Below, piece after piece: positions 1 through 5,731 of a stretch of DNA of 9,254 nt (positions within the stretch are counted from its first letter, which is position 1; every line of letters starts with the position of its first letter). The notes beneath the pieces were generated by a model, which saw only the letters and a program-made list of their open reading frames with translations, searched no databases and was not told the origin of the DNA. The stretch lies in contig JBPCWZ010000100.1 in NCBI GenBank assembly GCA_051009015.1, forward strand, positions 1 through 9,254. The letters run 5' to 3'. Position numbers and translations under genes: made by a program. Source of the DNA: JAHRAH01 sp051009015. GTDB lineage: Bacteria > Pseudomonadota > Gammaproteobacteria > Tethybacterales > Persebacteraceae.

Positions 1-30
1 GGGCGGGGGTTTGGCTTTGCGGTTTTTGCC

Positions 31-136
31 GGGCTTTGCCCTGCAAAAGAATGGGAGGCCCTTTCAGGGCTTGATTAATGGGTAATACCGTCACGGGGCG
101 TTGCCCCGTGCTATGAACAGGACGCCCTTTCAGGGC
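31..136. repeat. Cluster of short hairpin repeats
   Basis: Four small perfect inverted repeats lie close together in non-coding DNA. GGGC-TTT-GCCC is at 31-41. GCCCT-TTC-AGGGC is at 58-70, and the same 13 bases recur at 124-136. A stronger 8-bp stem, CACGGGGC-GTT-GCCCCGTG, is at 92-110. The identical flanking hairpins around a central stronger one suggest a composite REP-like intergenic repeat. No gene reads through this stretch. Whether it is multicopy in the genome cannot be judged from one window. Confidence 0.6.
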
Positions 137-151
137 TATAACAAAAAGGAG

Positions 152-171
152 ATTCCCGCTTTCGCGGGAAT
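152..171. repeat. dRS3-like palindrome; may also terminate metY transcripts
   Basis: The 20-base palindrome has 8-bp arms, ATTCCCGC and GCGGGAAT, around a four-base loop (GAAA on the minus strand, a GNRA tetraloop). It fits the neisserial dRS3 consensus ATTCCC-N8-GGGAAT exactly. Read on the minus strand, downstream of the MetY gene, the hairpin is followed by CTCCTTTTTG, so it could work as an intrinsic terminator about 100 nt past the stop codon. The dRS3 match is seen in the sequence; the terminator role is inferred. Confidence 0.65.
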
Positions 172-266
172 GACGAGGGGCGGGAATGACGAAAGGGGCG
201 GGAATGACGAAGAGGGCGGGAATGACGATGATGGGGCGGGATTGTTTGACGATGATGGGGGCGGGG
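165..266. repeat. Degenerate tandem repeat of CGGGAATGACGA units
   Basis: CGGG begins at 165, 181, 199, 217, 237 and 262, giving units of 16, 18, 18, 20 and 25 bases. The first four units carry CGGGAATGACGA followed by a purine-rich tail that lengthens from unit to unit (GGGG, AAGGGG, AGAGGG, TGATGGGG). The fifth is altered to CGGGATTGTTTGACGATGATG. The unit is one arm of the adjacent dRS3-like palindrome plus its outer flank, so the array probably arose by slippage or expansion from that element. It stops four bases before the MetY stop codon. Confidence 0.7.
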
Positions 267-269
267 TTG

Positions 270-1556
270 TTATTTGTGGGCGGCGGTAAGTGCCTGGTCC
301 AAATCCCACAGGATATCGTCAAGCGTTTCCAAACCGACCGACAGGCGAATCATATCCGGGGTTATTCCGGCGGCAAGTTGCTGCTCTTCGTTCATCTGGC
401 GGTGCGTTGTTGATGCCGGATGGATGATTAATGTGCGGGCATCGCCGATGTTTGCCAGATGACTCATCAACTGCGCCGATTCTATAAACTTCTCGCCCGC
501 GCGCAGCCCCCCCTTTGCGCCAAATGTCAGCAAGCCGCTGCATCCTTGTGGCAGGTATTTTTGTGCCAACTGCCGCTGCGGGCTGTCGGGCAAGCCCGGA
601 TAACTAACCCACTCAACATTCTTATGGTCGCTGAGAAACTTGGCAACCGCCAGAGCGTTGTCGCAATGACGGCGCATCCGCACCGGCAAAGTTTCCAAAC
701 CCTGCAAAAAGAAAAACGCATTCATCGGGCTTAGTGCGGGACCAAATGTGCGCAATATCTCATAACGCGCCCGCATTGTGTAGGCAAAATCGCCGAAAGT
801 TTCGTAAAACTTGATTCCGTGATAGCCCGGCGAGGGGTCGGTCATGCCCGGGAACTTGCCGTTGTCCCACGGGAACTTGCCCGATTCCACAATGACGCCG
901 CCGATGGATGTGCCATGACCGCCGATGTATTTTGTCGCCGAATGCACGATAATATCCGCCCCCCACTCCGCCGGACGGCACAAAAACGGCGTCGGTACGG
1001 TGTTATCCACAACAAACGGCACGCCCGCATCTTTGGCAATGGCGGATATGGCGGCGATGTCCAGTATGTTGATGAGCGGATTGCCGACCGTCTCGGCAAA
1101 AAGTATCTTCGTCTTGTCTGTTATGGCGCGGCGGAAGTTGTCCGGGTCGGCGGCATCCACAAAAGTCGTTTTGATGCCGAGTTTGCGCAGATTAAAATCC
1201 AGCAAAGAATAAGTGCCGCCGTAAAGCGTCCGCGCGCTGACGACTTCATCGCCCGCTTCCAGCAATGCCAAAAGCGCAACCGCGCAAGCGGCCATGCCCG
1301 ATGCCGTTGCTACCGCCGCCCTGCCGGATTCCAAAGCCGCCATGCGCTCTTCCAATACCGCCGTCGTCGGGTTTGACAACCGCGAATATACATTGCCGAA
1401 AGTTTGCAGGTTAAACAAACTCGCCGCATGGTCGGCGCTGTCAAGCACAAAAGAAGTCGTCTGATATATCGGCGCCGCCCGCGCGCCCGTCTCGCCGTCC
1501 GGAATATGCCCGGCATGCAGGCACAAAGTTTCCAGCCCGAAACGCCGCCCGGACAT
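270..1556 (-). CDS. metY: O-acetylhomoserine sulfhydrylase (MetY/Met17 type, PLP-dependent)
   Basis: Cytoplasmic Cys/Met-metabolism PLP enzyme of 428 residues. The family makes homocysteine from O-acetylhomoserine and sulfide. Visible landmarks are IYQTTSFVLDS at residues 30-40; YSRLSNPTT at 57-65, the tetramer/phosphate-binding tyrosine-arginine region; the PLP-contacting VVDNT aspartate near 184; and HSATKYIGGHG with the Schiff-base lysine at 209. The length fits the O-acetylhomoserine branch (about 425-435) better than cystathionine gamma-synthase (about 390), as does the 50-60-residue insert after the lysine (GKFPWDNGKFPG onward). The frame stays open upstream to 1634, but ATG 1556 fits the family N-terminus (GLETLCLHAG) and lies one base past the upstream gene's TGA, with purine-rich GGGGGCGG before it. 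It is last in a four-gene operon. O-succinylhomoserine as substrate cannot be excluded. Confidence 0.93.
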   Translation of the reverse strand: MSGRRFGLETLCLHAGHIPDGETGARAAPIYQTTSFVLDSADHAASLFNLQTFGNVYSRLSNPTTAVLEERMAALESGRAAVATASGMAACAVALLALLEAGDEVVSARTLYGGTYSLLDFNLRKLGIKTTFVDAADPDNFRRAITDKTKILFAETVGNPLINILDIAAISAIAKDAGVPFVVDNTVPTPFLCRPAEWGADIIVHSATKYIGGHGTSIGGVIVESGKFPWDNGKFPGMTDPSPGYHGIKFYETFGDFAYTMRARYEILRTFGPALSPMNAFFFLQGLETLPVRMRRHCDNALAVAKFLSDHKNVEWVSYPGLPDSPQRQLAQKYLPQGCSGLLTFGAKGGLRAGEKFIESAQLMSHLANIGDARTLIIHPASTTHRQMNEEQQLAAGITPDMIRLSVGLETLDDILWDLDQALTAAHK

Positions 1557-1557
1557 A

Positions 1558-2031
1558 TCAGCCGCCCCCGCGTTTGGGCGATATGACGCCGGTATTGACG
1601 CCCGCCCAATGCAAGCCGCCGAAAAACCTGCCATGCTCTATTTTCATGCACCGGTCGGCGATGTAGGTCATGCCCGCTTGTTCGGCGATGGCTTGTGCCT
1701 GTTCGTTATGCAAGCCCAATTGCAGCCACAATACTTTTGCGCCCGCTTCCGCCGCTTGTTTTGCCAACTGCGGGGTTTCTTCGGCGCGGCGAAAACAATC
1801 CACCGCGTCAATATGCAAACCGGCGGCGACAGCATCCGGCACGCTCGCATAACACTTCTCGCCCAGTATTTCATCGGCGGCGGGATTGACCGGAATAATC
1901 CGGTAGCCGTGCGCCTGCATATATTTGGCGGCAAAAAAACTCGGCCGATGCCAACTCGGCGACAAGCCGACAACGGCAACCGCCTTGACGCGGCGCAAAA
2001 CCCCGCGCACCAACGCCGCATCAAACTCCAT
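1558..2031 (-). CDS. CoA-binding protein (YccU-like Rossmann fold)
   Basis: Protein of 157 residues from the CoA_binding domain family, which resembles the CoA-binding part of succinyl-CoA synthetase. The nucleotide loop VAVVGLSPSWHRPS lies at residues 18-31 and is followed by the typical YMQAHGYRIIPVNP strand. Later come a second Rossmann half with VLWLQLGLHNEQA and a conserved C-terminal DRCMKIEH stretch. Its cellular role is not established; family members are small cytoplasmic proteins. ATG 2031 was preferred because the family starts a few residues before the LRRVK segment and the codon lies five bases after the upstream stop. ATG 2061 would add ten residues and overlap the upstream gene by 25 bases. 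The next gene, metY, starts one base after this stop, so the two are surely co-transcribed and probably translationally coupled. Confidence 0.88.
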   Translation of the reverse strand: MEFDAALVRGVLRRVKAVAVVGLSPSWHRPSFFAAKYMQAHGYRIIPVNPAADEILGEKCYASVPDAVAAGLHIDAVDCFRRAEETPQLAKQAAEAGAKVLWLQLGLHNEQAQAIAEQAGMTYIADRCMKIEHGRFFGGLHWAGVNTGVISPKRGGG

Positions 2032-2036
2032 CGCGC

Positions 2037-2768
2037 TTATCCCGCAAATGTGCCCAGCCAAAAAGATACCGCCGCCACCCCGGCGGCAATGGCTATTTGT
2101 ATTATGACGGAAATATATTTGGACTGCTTGCTGATGCTGCCATGCTCTTTTTGCGCCCGCGCGATATTGCCGGCATTATCAACGCACAATGCGCGGACGC
2201 CGCGCCACAAGTCGGCGGTCTTCAGATAAGCATCAATGACGCTATCATTATCCGCCGCCTGCTCGCCCAAAGCGGTGTCGGAAAACTTGGCTTCCTCCAA
2301 GGCGCGCTCGGCGTCTTTTTTGCCGCGCTGCAGCGCATCCCAAAAGCCGCCGTTGGAAACCAGCGCCAAAACTCCGGCGCTGTGTTTTTTTTCAAAGTCG
2401 TCAACCCATTTTGCGGCTTGGTAGGCATAGCACTTGCATGCATCAAGCGCGGCGCGCTGCAAATGTCCCTGCATTTTGTGAAGATTGCGGTGGCTGTCAT
2501 CGTTTTCAAGCACGCCGCCGTTTGATAAAAAACGCATAAAATGATCCAGCCCGTTGCGGTATTCGTTAAGAATTTGCCCCGGCATTTCTGTAAAAGCCGC
2601 CTCATAAAGCGAAAACAAATGCCGCGAAAGATAATACAGATACACACTGCGCCGCAACAGCGCCGGGGCGTTTTTCGCCTGCTCATTTGCTCGCGCCGAC
2701 AACTCAGACGGCGACAACTCGCACCAAGCGGCAACATCGCCACTCGGCGATGGGTTATTTGCCGTCAT
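2037..2768 (-). CDS. Unknown protein with RNxxxH (HEPN-like) motif and C-terminal membrane anchor
   Basis: Predicted 243-residue protein that I cannot assign to a named family. Residues 32-125 look wholly helical (LLRRSVYLYYLSRHLFSLYE, then LNEYRNGLDHFMRFL). RNGLDH at 71-76 fits the R-x4-H (RNxxxH) signature of HEPN RNases. A second helix follows with HRNLHKMQGHLQRA at 93-106. Residues 145-215 are charged and helical, possibly coiled coil. A single hydrophobic segment at about 219-240 (VIIQIAIAAGVAAVSFWLG) near the C-terminus would anchor it with most of the protein cytoplasmic. The frame is open to 2924, but the upstream extension is Arg/Pro/Cys-rich and is the shadow of the preceding small gene. 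ATG 2768 overlaps that gene's end by 14 bases, suggesting coupling. HEPN-type RNase activity is inferred from the motif only. Confidence 0.75.
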   Translation of the reverse strand: MTANNPSPSGDVAAWCELSPSELSARANEQAKNAPALLRRSVYLYYLSRHLFSLYEAAFTEMPGQILNEYRNGLDHFMRFLSNGGVLENDDSHRNLHKMQGHLQRAALDACKCYAYQAAKWVDDFEKKHSAGVLALVSNGGFWDALQRGKKDAERALEEAKFSDTALGEQAADNDSVIDAYLKTADLWRGVRALCVDNAGNIARAQKEHGSISKQSKYISVIIQIAIAAGVAAVSFWLGTFAG

Positions 2769-2943
2769 TCTTCGCTGAGTTGGAAATTCTCCCCATTGCC
2801 ATAAGCGGGCTGCCCTGCACCGGCACGCGCCAGTCCATCTCGGCAAAAGGCAAATCGGCGGCGGTTTTGCCGCCGGGAAGGTATTGCTTTTGGAGATCCG
2901 CCAAATCGGTCTCCCAAAATGCATCCCGTCTGTTGTCGTTCAT
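2755..2943 (-). CDS. Small protein of unknown function, first gene of the operon
   Basis: Hydrophilic protein of 62 residues (MNDNRRDAFWETDLADLQKQ...) with no recognised domain, signal peptide or membrane segment. It is probably real. GGGAG stands six bases before ATG 2943, the best ribosome binding site in the window, and a TATACT -10 box lies about 50 bases upstream. Amino-acid composition is natural, whereas the overlapping frame on the same strand looks like a shadow. Two ATG codons are adjacent (2946 and 2943); the spacing to GGGAG favours the second. Its 3' end overlaps the next gene's ATG by 14 bases, so the two products are probably made together and might act as partners. Function unknown. 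Confidence 0.65.
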   Translation of the reverse strand: MNDNRRDAFWETDLADLQKQYLPGGKTAADLPFAEMDWRVPVQGSPLMAMGRISNSAKNDGK

Positions 2944-2947
2944 CATT

Positions 2948-2953
2948 TACTCC
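2948..2953 (-). promoter_or_regulatory. Ribosome binding site of the 62-residue gene
   Basis: On the minus strand GGGAG is followed by TAAATG and then ATG 2943. The six-base spacing decides between the two adjacent ATG codons. This is the only strong Shine-Dalgarno match directly before a non-internal gene start here. Confidence 0.6.
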
Positions 2954-2964
2954 CGGTTGTGTTG

Positions 2965-2989
2965 CAGCGGCACTTGTCTTACGCCGCTG
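2965..2989. promoter_or_regulatory. Dyad symmetry in the divergent intergenic region
   Basis: CAGCGGC (2965-2971) and GCCGCTG (2983-2989) form a 7-bp inverted repeat around an 11-base spacer. It lies between the minus-strand -10 box and the first gene of the four-gene operon. It could be an operator for a dimeric regulator or a hairpin in the mRNA leader. The symmetry is seen; the role is inferred. Confidence 0.35.
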
Positions 2990-2993
2990 TTGC

Positions 2994-2999
2994 AGTATA
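2994..2999 (-). promoter_or_regulatory. Candidate -10 box of the four-gene minus-strand operon
   Basis: TATACT on the minus strand would start transcription near 2987, giving a leader of about 44 nt that holds the GGGAG ribosome binding site. No good -35 is present; the nearest candidate is TTGGTT at 19-base spacing. Confidence 0.45.
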
Positions 3000-3038
3000 A
3001 CACTTTCCGCCGACAAAAAACCAAGCGGCGGGTTGTCG

Positions 3039-3044
3039 TATAAT
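3039..3044 (+). promoter_or_regulatory. -10 box of the phosphomannomutase gene, near-leaderless
   Basis: Consensus TATAAT stands nine bases before ATG 3054. Normal initiation 6-8 bases past the hexamer gives a leader of about 0-4 nt with no room for a Shine-Dalgarno sequence. No convincing -35 is visible; the spacer region is A-rich at 3015-3020. Confidence 0.6.
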
Positions 3045-3053
3045 GGCGCGCAG

Positions 3054-4484
3054 ATGACCGCCCCGCCGCCGGAGATATTCAAAGCCAACGACATCCGCGG
3101 CATATACGGGAAAACGCTGACCGCCGGCGGCGCAAAACTTATCGGCTGCGCTTTGGCGGCGGCGGCAAAAGCACAAGGCGCAAAGCACATCGCCCTGGGA
3201 AGAGACGGCCGCCTGTCAAGCCCCGAACTTGCCGCCGCCCTTGCCGATGGTTTGTGCGAAGGCGGCGTGGCGGTGGCGGATATCGGCGTTGTGCCGACTC
3301 CGGTTTTGTATTATGCGGCGGCAAAACACTGCGGCGGCAGCGGCGTGATGATAACCGGCAGCCACAACCCCAAAAACTACAACGGAATGAAAATGATGCT
3401 CGGCGGTGCGACATTGAAAAGCGAAGCCGTGCGCGCGCTTTATGAACGCATACAAAGCGGCGATTTTGGCAAAAGCGAACGCGCCCCGCTGACAAATCAA
3501 ACTATTGGCGCGGAATATATTGACGCCGTCATCGCCCAAAACCCGCCGCTGTCAATTGCCAAAAATGCCGGAGAACCCGCCCCGCCCGCCAAAGCATTAA
3601 AGATAGTTGTTGATGCCGGAAACGGCGCGGCGGGGCAACTTGCGCCGCTTTTATACCGCAAGATGGGCTGCGAAGTGCGCGAGTTATTTTGCGACATAGA
3701 CGGCAACTTTCCCAATCATCATCCCGACCCGGCGCGTCCGGAGAATCTTGCCGATGCCGCCCGCGCCGCCGAACAATGGCGGGCGGATGCCGCTTTTGTT
3801 TTTGACGGAGACGGCGACCGCCTTGGCGTTTTGCTGCCGGGCGGGGATGGGTATGAAAACATTTTCCCCGACCGCTTGCTGATGCTTTTCGCCCGCGACA
3901 TGCTAAGCCGCAACCCGGGCGGCGGCGTTGTTTATGATGTCAAATGCTCGGCAAATCTTTCCCCCTTTGTCAAAGCATGCGGCGGCGAAGCGGATATGCA
4001 GCCGACCGGGCATTCTTTTATTAAGGCGCGGATGAAACAAACCGGCGCATTGCTCGGCGGCGAGATGAGCGGGCATTTTTATTTTGCCGAAGGGTGGATT
4101 GGCGTTGATGACGCTTTGTTTGCCGGTGCGCGTCTGGCGCGCATTCTTGCCGCGGGCGGGGGAATGGATGATATTCCAAACTCCTGCGCCTCGCCGGAAC
4201 TGCTTGCCGACATGCAAAACCCGCATGCCTTTGTCGGGCAATTGCAAAAGAATGCGCGGGAAGAATCGGGAGAAAAATCCCTTTTTGGCGATGCGGCGAT
4301 AACTGCCATTGACGGCTTGCGCGCCGATTATGCCGATGGCTTCGGGCTTGTGCGCGCTTCCAACACCACGCCATCTTTGGTTTTTCGCTTTGAGGGCGCA
4401 AATGCGGCGGCGATGCAAAGAATCCAAAACACCTTCCGCAAAATAATAAAAACCGCCGCGCCGAATTTACAACTGCCGTTTTAG
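3054..4484 (+). CDS. Phosphomannomutase/phosphoglucomutase (AlgC/ManB type)
   Basis: Alpha-D-phosphohexomutase of 476 residues, interconverting hexose 6- and 1-phosphates (mannose and/or glucose) for nucleotide-sugar and polysaccharide synthesis in the cytoplasm. All four family sites are intact: the phosphoserine loop TGSHNPKNYNG (residues 101-111, Ser103), metal-binding DGDGDR (251-256), sugar-binding GEMSGH (336-341) and phosphate-binding RASNTTP (434-440). The N-terminal FKANDIRGIYG is typical of the PMM/PGM subgroup rather than GlmM, whose sugar loop is GEQSGH. The frame is open from 2919, but the upstream part is Cys/Ser-rich and contains the promoter. ATG 3054 lies just before the conserved start and nine bases past TATAAT. 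The gene appears monocistronic and is divergent from the four-gene operon. Preference for mannose or glucose cannot be read from the sequence. Confidence 0.93.
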   Translation: MTAPPPEIFKANDIRGIYGKTLTAGGAKLIGCALAAAAKAQGAKHIALGRDGRLSSPELAAALADGLCEGGVAVADIGVVPTPVLYYAAAKHCGGSGVMITGSHNPKNYNGMKMMLGGATLKSEAVRALYERIQSGDFGKSERAPLTNQTIGAEYIDAVIAQNPPLSIAKNAGEPAPPAKALKIVVDAGNGAAGQLAPLLYRKMGCEVRELFCDIDGNFPNHHPDPARPENLADAARAAEQWRADAAFVFDGDGDRLGVLLPGGDGYENIFPDRLLMLFARDMLSRNPGGGVVYDVKCSANLSPFVKACGGEADMQPTGHSFIKARMKQTGALLGGEMSGHFYFAEGWIGVDDALFAGARLARILAAGGGMDDIPNSCASPELLADMQNPHAFVGQLQKNAREESGEKSLFGDAAITAIDGLRADYADGFGLVRASNTTPSLVFRFEGANAAAMQRIQNTFRKIIKTAAPNLQLPF

Positions 4485-4541
4485 CCGCCCGTAAAAGCAT
4501 CCGCAGCCGCAAACAAACCGGACAAAAGCCTCGGCGGTTTT

Positions 4542-4570
4542 GCCCGCCCGTTATCGGCGGGCGGCGGGGT
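4542..4570 (+). terminator. Candidate terminator after the phosphomannomutase gene
   Basis: GCCCGCC (4542-4548) pairs with GGCGGGC (4556-4562) across a seven-base loop. The sequence after it is GGCGGGGTTGTTT, so the U-tract is poor and termination may be weak or factor-dependent. The hairpin lies immediately upstream of the tmRNA promoter. Confidence 0.4.
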
Positions 4571-4573
4571 TGT

Positions 4574-4603
4574 TTGGAATGGCGGGAAAAGTTGTGTTAT
4601 AAT
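4574..4603 (+). promoter_or_regulatory. tmRNA promoter
   Basis: TTGGAA (4574-4579) and consensus TATAAT (4598-4603) are separated by 18 bases. The predicted start is near 4610, about ten bases before the mature 5' end at 4621. This fits a short 5' leader removed by RNase P. Confidence 0.65.
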
Positions 4604-4620
4604 TTGCGGTGAATTTACCG

Positions 4621-4978
4621 GGGGGCGCATTTGGGCTTTGACGGGGATTACGAAGCAGAAGGAGCATGCCAAGCGGAAACGCCTTGTAAAACCGTTTCGA
4701 CAAAAAATATAAACGCCAACGAAGAGCGTTTCGCCTTGGCCGCCTAAACGGCCATGCCCTCGCCCCGAATGGTTCGCGGGTCGGCAAGCGGGGTCATTAC
4801 GCGAACTCGCAACTTGTCCCGCGGCGGGGCAGGTTGTCAAAAACTTCGCCGCTGGCGCTTGACGGGCTCGTTCGGTTTGCCCGCCAAAGCGTAAGAAACC
4901 AAAAAATACCGGACTAAGCATGTAGCGCCGACTGTGTAGGATTCGCGGACGGGGGTTCAACTCCCCCCGCCTCCACCA
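4621..4978 (+). ncRNA. ssrA: Transfer-messenger RNA, one-piece
   Basis: Rescues ribosomes stalled on broken mRNA by adding a degradation tag. The 5' acceptor arm GGGGGCG (4621-4627) pairs with CGCCTCC (4968-4974), including the G3-U70 wobble pair that alanyl-tRNA synthetase recognises. The 3' end ACCA is encoded. Hallmark stretches TTTGACGGGG near the 5' end, GACTAAGCATGTAG at about 4912-4925 and the T-arm GGGTTCAACTCCC before the 3' end are present. The tag reading frame starts with GCC at 4715 and encodes ANEERFALAA, stopping at TAA 4745-4747. The 358-nt length is normal for a one-piece proteobacterial tmRNA. 5' and 3' parts are in normal order, so this is not the permuted alphaproteobacterial type. 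Confidence 0.96.
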
Positions 4979-4998
4979 TTTTTCCCGCCCGCCGGCGG

Positions 4999-5430
4999 CT
5001 ATTTTCCGGCGGCTGCGTTTTGGAACACGGCTTTGCCGGTTATCTTCGGCGTGCGGACGATATGGCACGGATGGGTCAGCGCCTGGGTTACGAGGTCGCC
5101 CGGCTTTGGCGCGGAGGTTTGATAGGAGACGAAAACGCCGCCATCTTCTTCGCGGCGGACGGCGCGGATGGACACGGCAAAGCCGCCGGTATAGCGCAAG
5201 CCGAGCGCAACGGCAAAGGCGGTATGTTTGTCAAAATCCGCATCGCCAAACCATTCTTTGTGCCAGTCGGCGGGGATGTCGCTTTCGTTTTGCACCATCA
5301 GGGTATCTGCCGATGCGCCGTGGCAGTGGTCGCCGCGGGCGATGGTATCAAAAGGCACATCGCCGACAAGCGGCGGCGCGCAGGAAACCCCCGCCGCAAC
5401 AAGCAAAACAACAACAAACAAAGCGCGCAT
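4999..5430 (-). CDS. Small exported lipoprotein-like protein with PrcB-like C-terminal domain
   Basis: Protein of 143 residues. Residues 1-17 form a signal peptide (MRALFVVVLLVAAGVSC) with a cysteine at 17 in a lipobox-like position. GVS before it is a weak lipobox because -3 is Gly instead of Leu, so secretion is more certain than lipidation. Residues 50-136 contain DFDKHTAFAVALGLRYTGGFAVSI and end in HPCHIVRTPK...GKAVF. The order of hydrophobic strand, TGGF loop and late HP-x-x-IV strand matches the PrcB C-terminal domain found in small envelope proteins. The molecular role is unknown; PrcB itself works with a surface protease. The gene is convergent with tmRNA (21 bases between ends) and has its own promoter. 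No Shine-Dalgarno sequence precedes ATG 5430. Confidence 0.8.
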   Translation of the reverse strand: MRALFVVVLLVAAGVSCAPPLVGDVPFDTIARGDHCHGASADTLMVQNESDIPADWHKEWFGDADFDKHTAFAVALGLRYTGGFAVSIRAVRREEDGGVFVSYQTSAPKPGDLVTQALTHPCHIVRTPKITGKAVFQNAAAGK

Positions 5431-5441
5431 GACAACGCCCG

Positions 5442-5471
5442 ATTATAACCGCCCCGCCCGCCAAAAAACAA
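5442..5471 (-). promoter_or_regulatory. Promoter of the PrcB-like lipoprotein gene, near-leaderless
   Basis: On the minus strand TTGTTT (5471-5466) and consensus TATAAT (5447-5442) are 18 bases apart. The hexamer ends 11 bases before ATG 5430, so the expected leader is only about 3-6 nt. The intervening bases CGGGCGTTGTC hold no useful Shine-Dalgarno sequence. Confidence 0.6.
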
Positions 5472-5472
5472 A

Positions 5473-5508
5473 GCCGCGCCATCCGCCAAAGGCGGGCTTT
5501 TATGCGGC
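5473..5508. repeat. Nested inverted repeat between divergent promoters
   Basis: CCGCC-AAA-GGCGG (5483-5495) is nested inside a second pair, GCCGC (5473-5477) and GCGGC (5504-5508). The inner hairpin is followed on the plus strand by GCTTTT, terminator-like, yet no plus-strand gene lies upstream of it. It may instead insulate or regulate the divergent lipoprotein and tRNA promoters. Role unknown. Confidence 0.4.
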
Positions 5509-5537
5509 GGTTAGTGTTTTTGCGGCGGCGGGGGATG

Positions 5538-5554
5538 TTGTCAATATTGTCAAT
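5538..5554. repeat. Direct repeat TTGTCAAT upstream of tRNA-Ala promoter
   Basis: TTGTCAAT occurs at 5538-5545 and 5547-5554, nine bases apart, just upstream of the tRNA promoter. On the minus strand each copy contains TTGACA, a perfect -35 hexamer, but no -10 box lies at the right distance. It could be a protein-binding site or an upstream activating sequence. Confidence 0.35.
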
Positions 5555-5555
5555 G

Positions 5556-5584
5556 TTGTTTTTGACGGCGGTGCGGGTTATAAT
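5556..5584 (+). promoter_or_regulatory. tRNA-Ala promoter
   Basis: TTGTTT (5556-5561) and TATAAT (5579-5584) are 17 bases apart. The predicted start near 5591 leaves about ten bases of 5' leader before the mature tRNA, much like the tmRNA promoter. TTGACG at 5562-5567 looks better as a hexamer but is only 11 bases from the -10. Confidence 0.6.
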
Positions 5585-5601
5585 TGCCGTTTTTTTGCGC
5601 C

Positions 5602-5677
5602 GGGGTCGTAGCTCAGTTGGTAGAGCGCAGCGTTCGCATCGCTGAGGTCAGGGGTTCAACTCCCCTCGGCTCCACCA
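5602..5677 (+). tRNA. tRNA-Ala (anticodon CGC)
   Basis: Complete 76-base cloverleaf with encoded CCA. The acceptor stem GGGGTCG/CGGCTCC carries the G3-U70 pair that defines alanine identity. The D-arm is GCTC-AGTTGGTA-GAGC (5611-5626). The anticodon stem is CAGCG/CGCTG with loop TTCGCAT (5633-5639) and anticodon CGC at 5635-5637, reading GCG codons. The T-arm is AGGGG-TTCAACT-CCCCT (5650-5666). Confidence 0.97.
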
Positions 5678-5692
5678 CCCAAAAACACAAAA

Positions 5693-5729
5693 ACCCGCAA
5701 CAACCGCCGCCCGTTTTGCAAAAGCGGGT
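5693..5729. terminator. Candidate bidirectional terminator between tRNA-Ala and HNH gene
   Basis: ACCCGC (5693-5698) and GCGGGT (5724-5729) can pair around an inner imperfect palindrome, CCCGTTTTGC-AAAAGCGGG (5710-5728). Reading minus, past the HNH stop codon, the stem is followed by TTTTTGTGTTTTT, a good U-tract. Reading plus, the tail is GTTTAG, weaker. It would serve the convergent HNH and tRNA genes. Confidence 0.5.
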
Positions 5730-5731
5730 GT

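Noticed and set aside
165..266. Tandem array as a CRISPR
   Set aside because: Units are 16-25 bases with no unique spacers and no cas genes nearby.
101..289. Short plus-strand ORF encoding IPAFAGMT and repeated GGND motifs
   Set aside because: The peptide is a translation of the dRS3-like palindrome and tandem repeat; such IPAFAGMT peptides are well-known spurious ORFs from this repeat type.
819..1376. 185-residue plus-strand ORF
   Set aside because: Antisense shadow of metY in GC-rich DNA, Arg-rich and without motifs.
2769..2924. N-terminal extension of the HEPN-like protein from 2924
   Set aside because: The added 52 residues are Arg/Pro/Cys-rich and overlap almost all of the small gene that has the strong ribosome binding site.
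2919..3053. N-terminal extension of the phosphomannomutase
   Set aside because: Contains the promoter and dyad; residues do not fit the family, which begins close to FKANDIRGIYG.
4979..5012. Shared terminator between tmRNA and the convergent lipoprotein gene
   Set aside because: CCGCCGG occurs as direct repeats and short self-complementary GC tracts, but no stable stem followed by a U-tract could be drawn in either direction with confidence.
4481..5068. 195-residue minus-strand ORF
   Set aside because: Runs antisense through the whole tmRNA gene; structure of the RNA explains the sequence.
5539..5553. Minus-strand promoter from the two TTGACA hexamers
   Set aside because: No -10-like hexamer lies 15-19 bases downstream of either copy on the minus strand.
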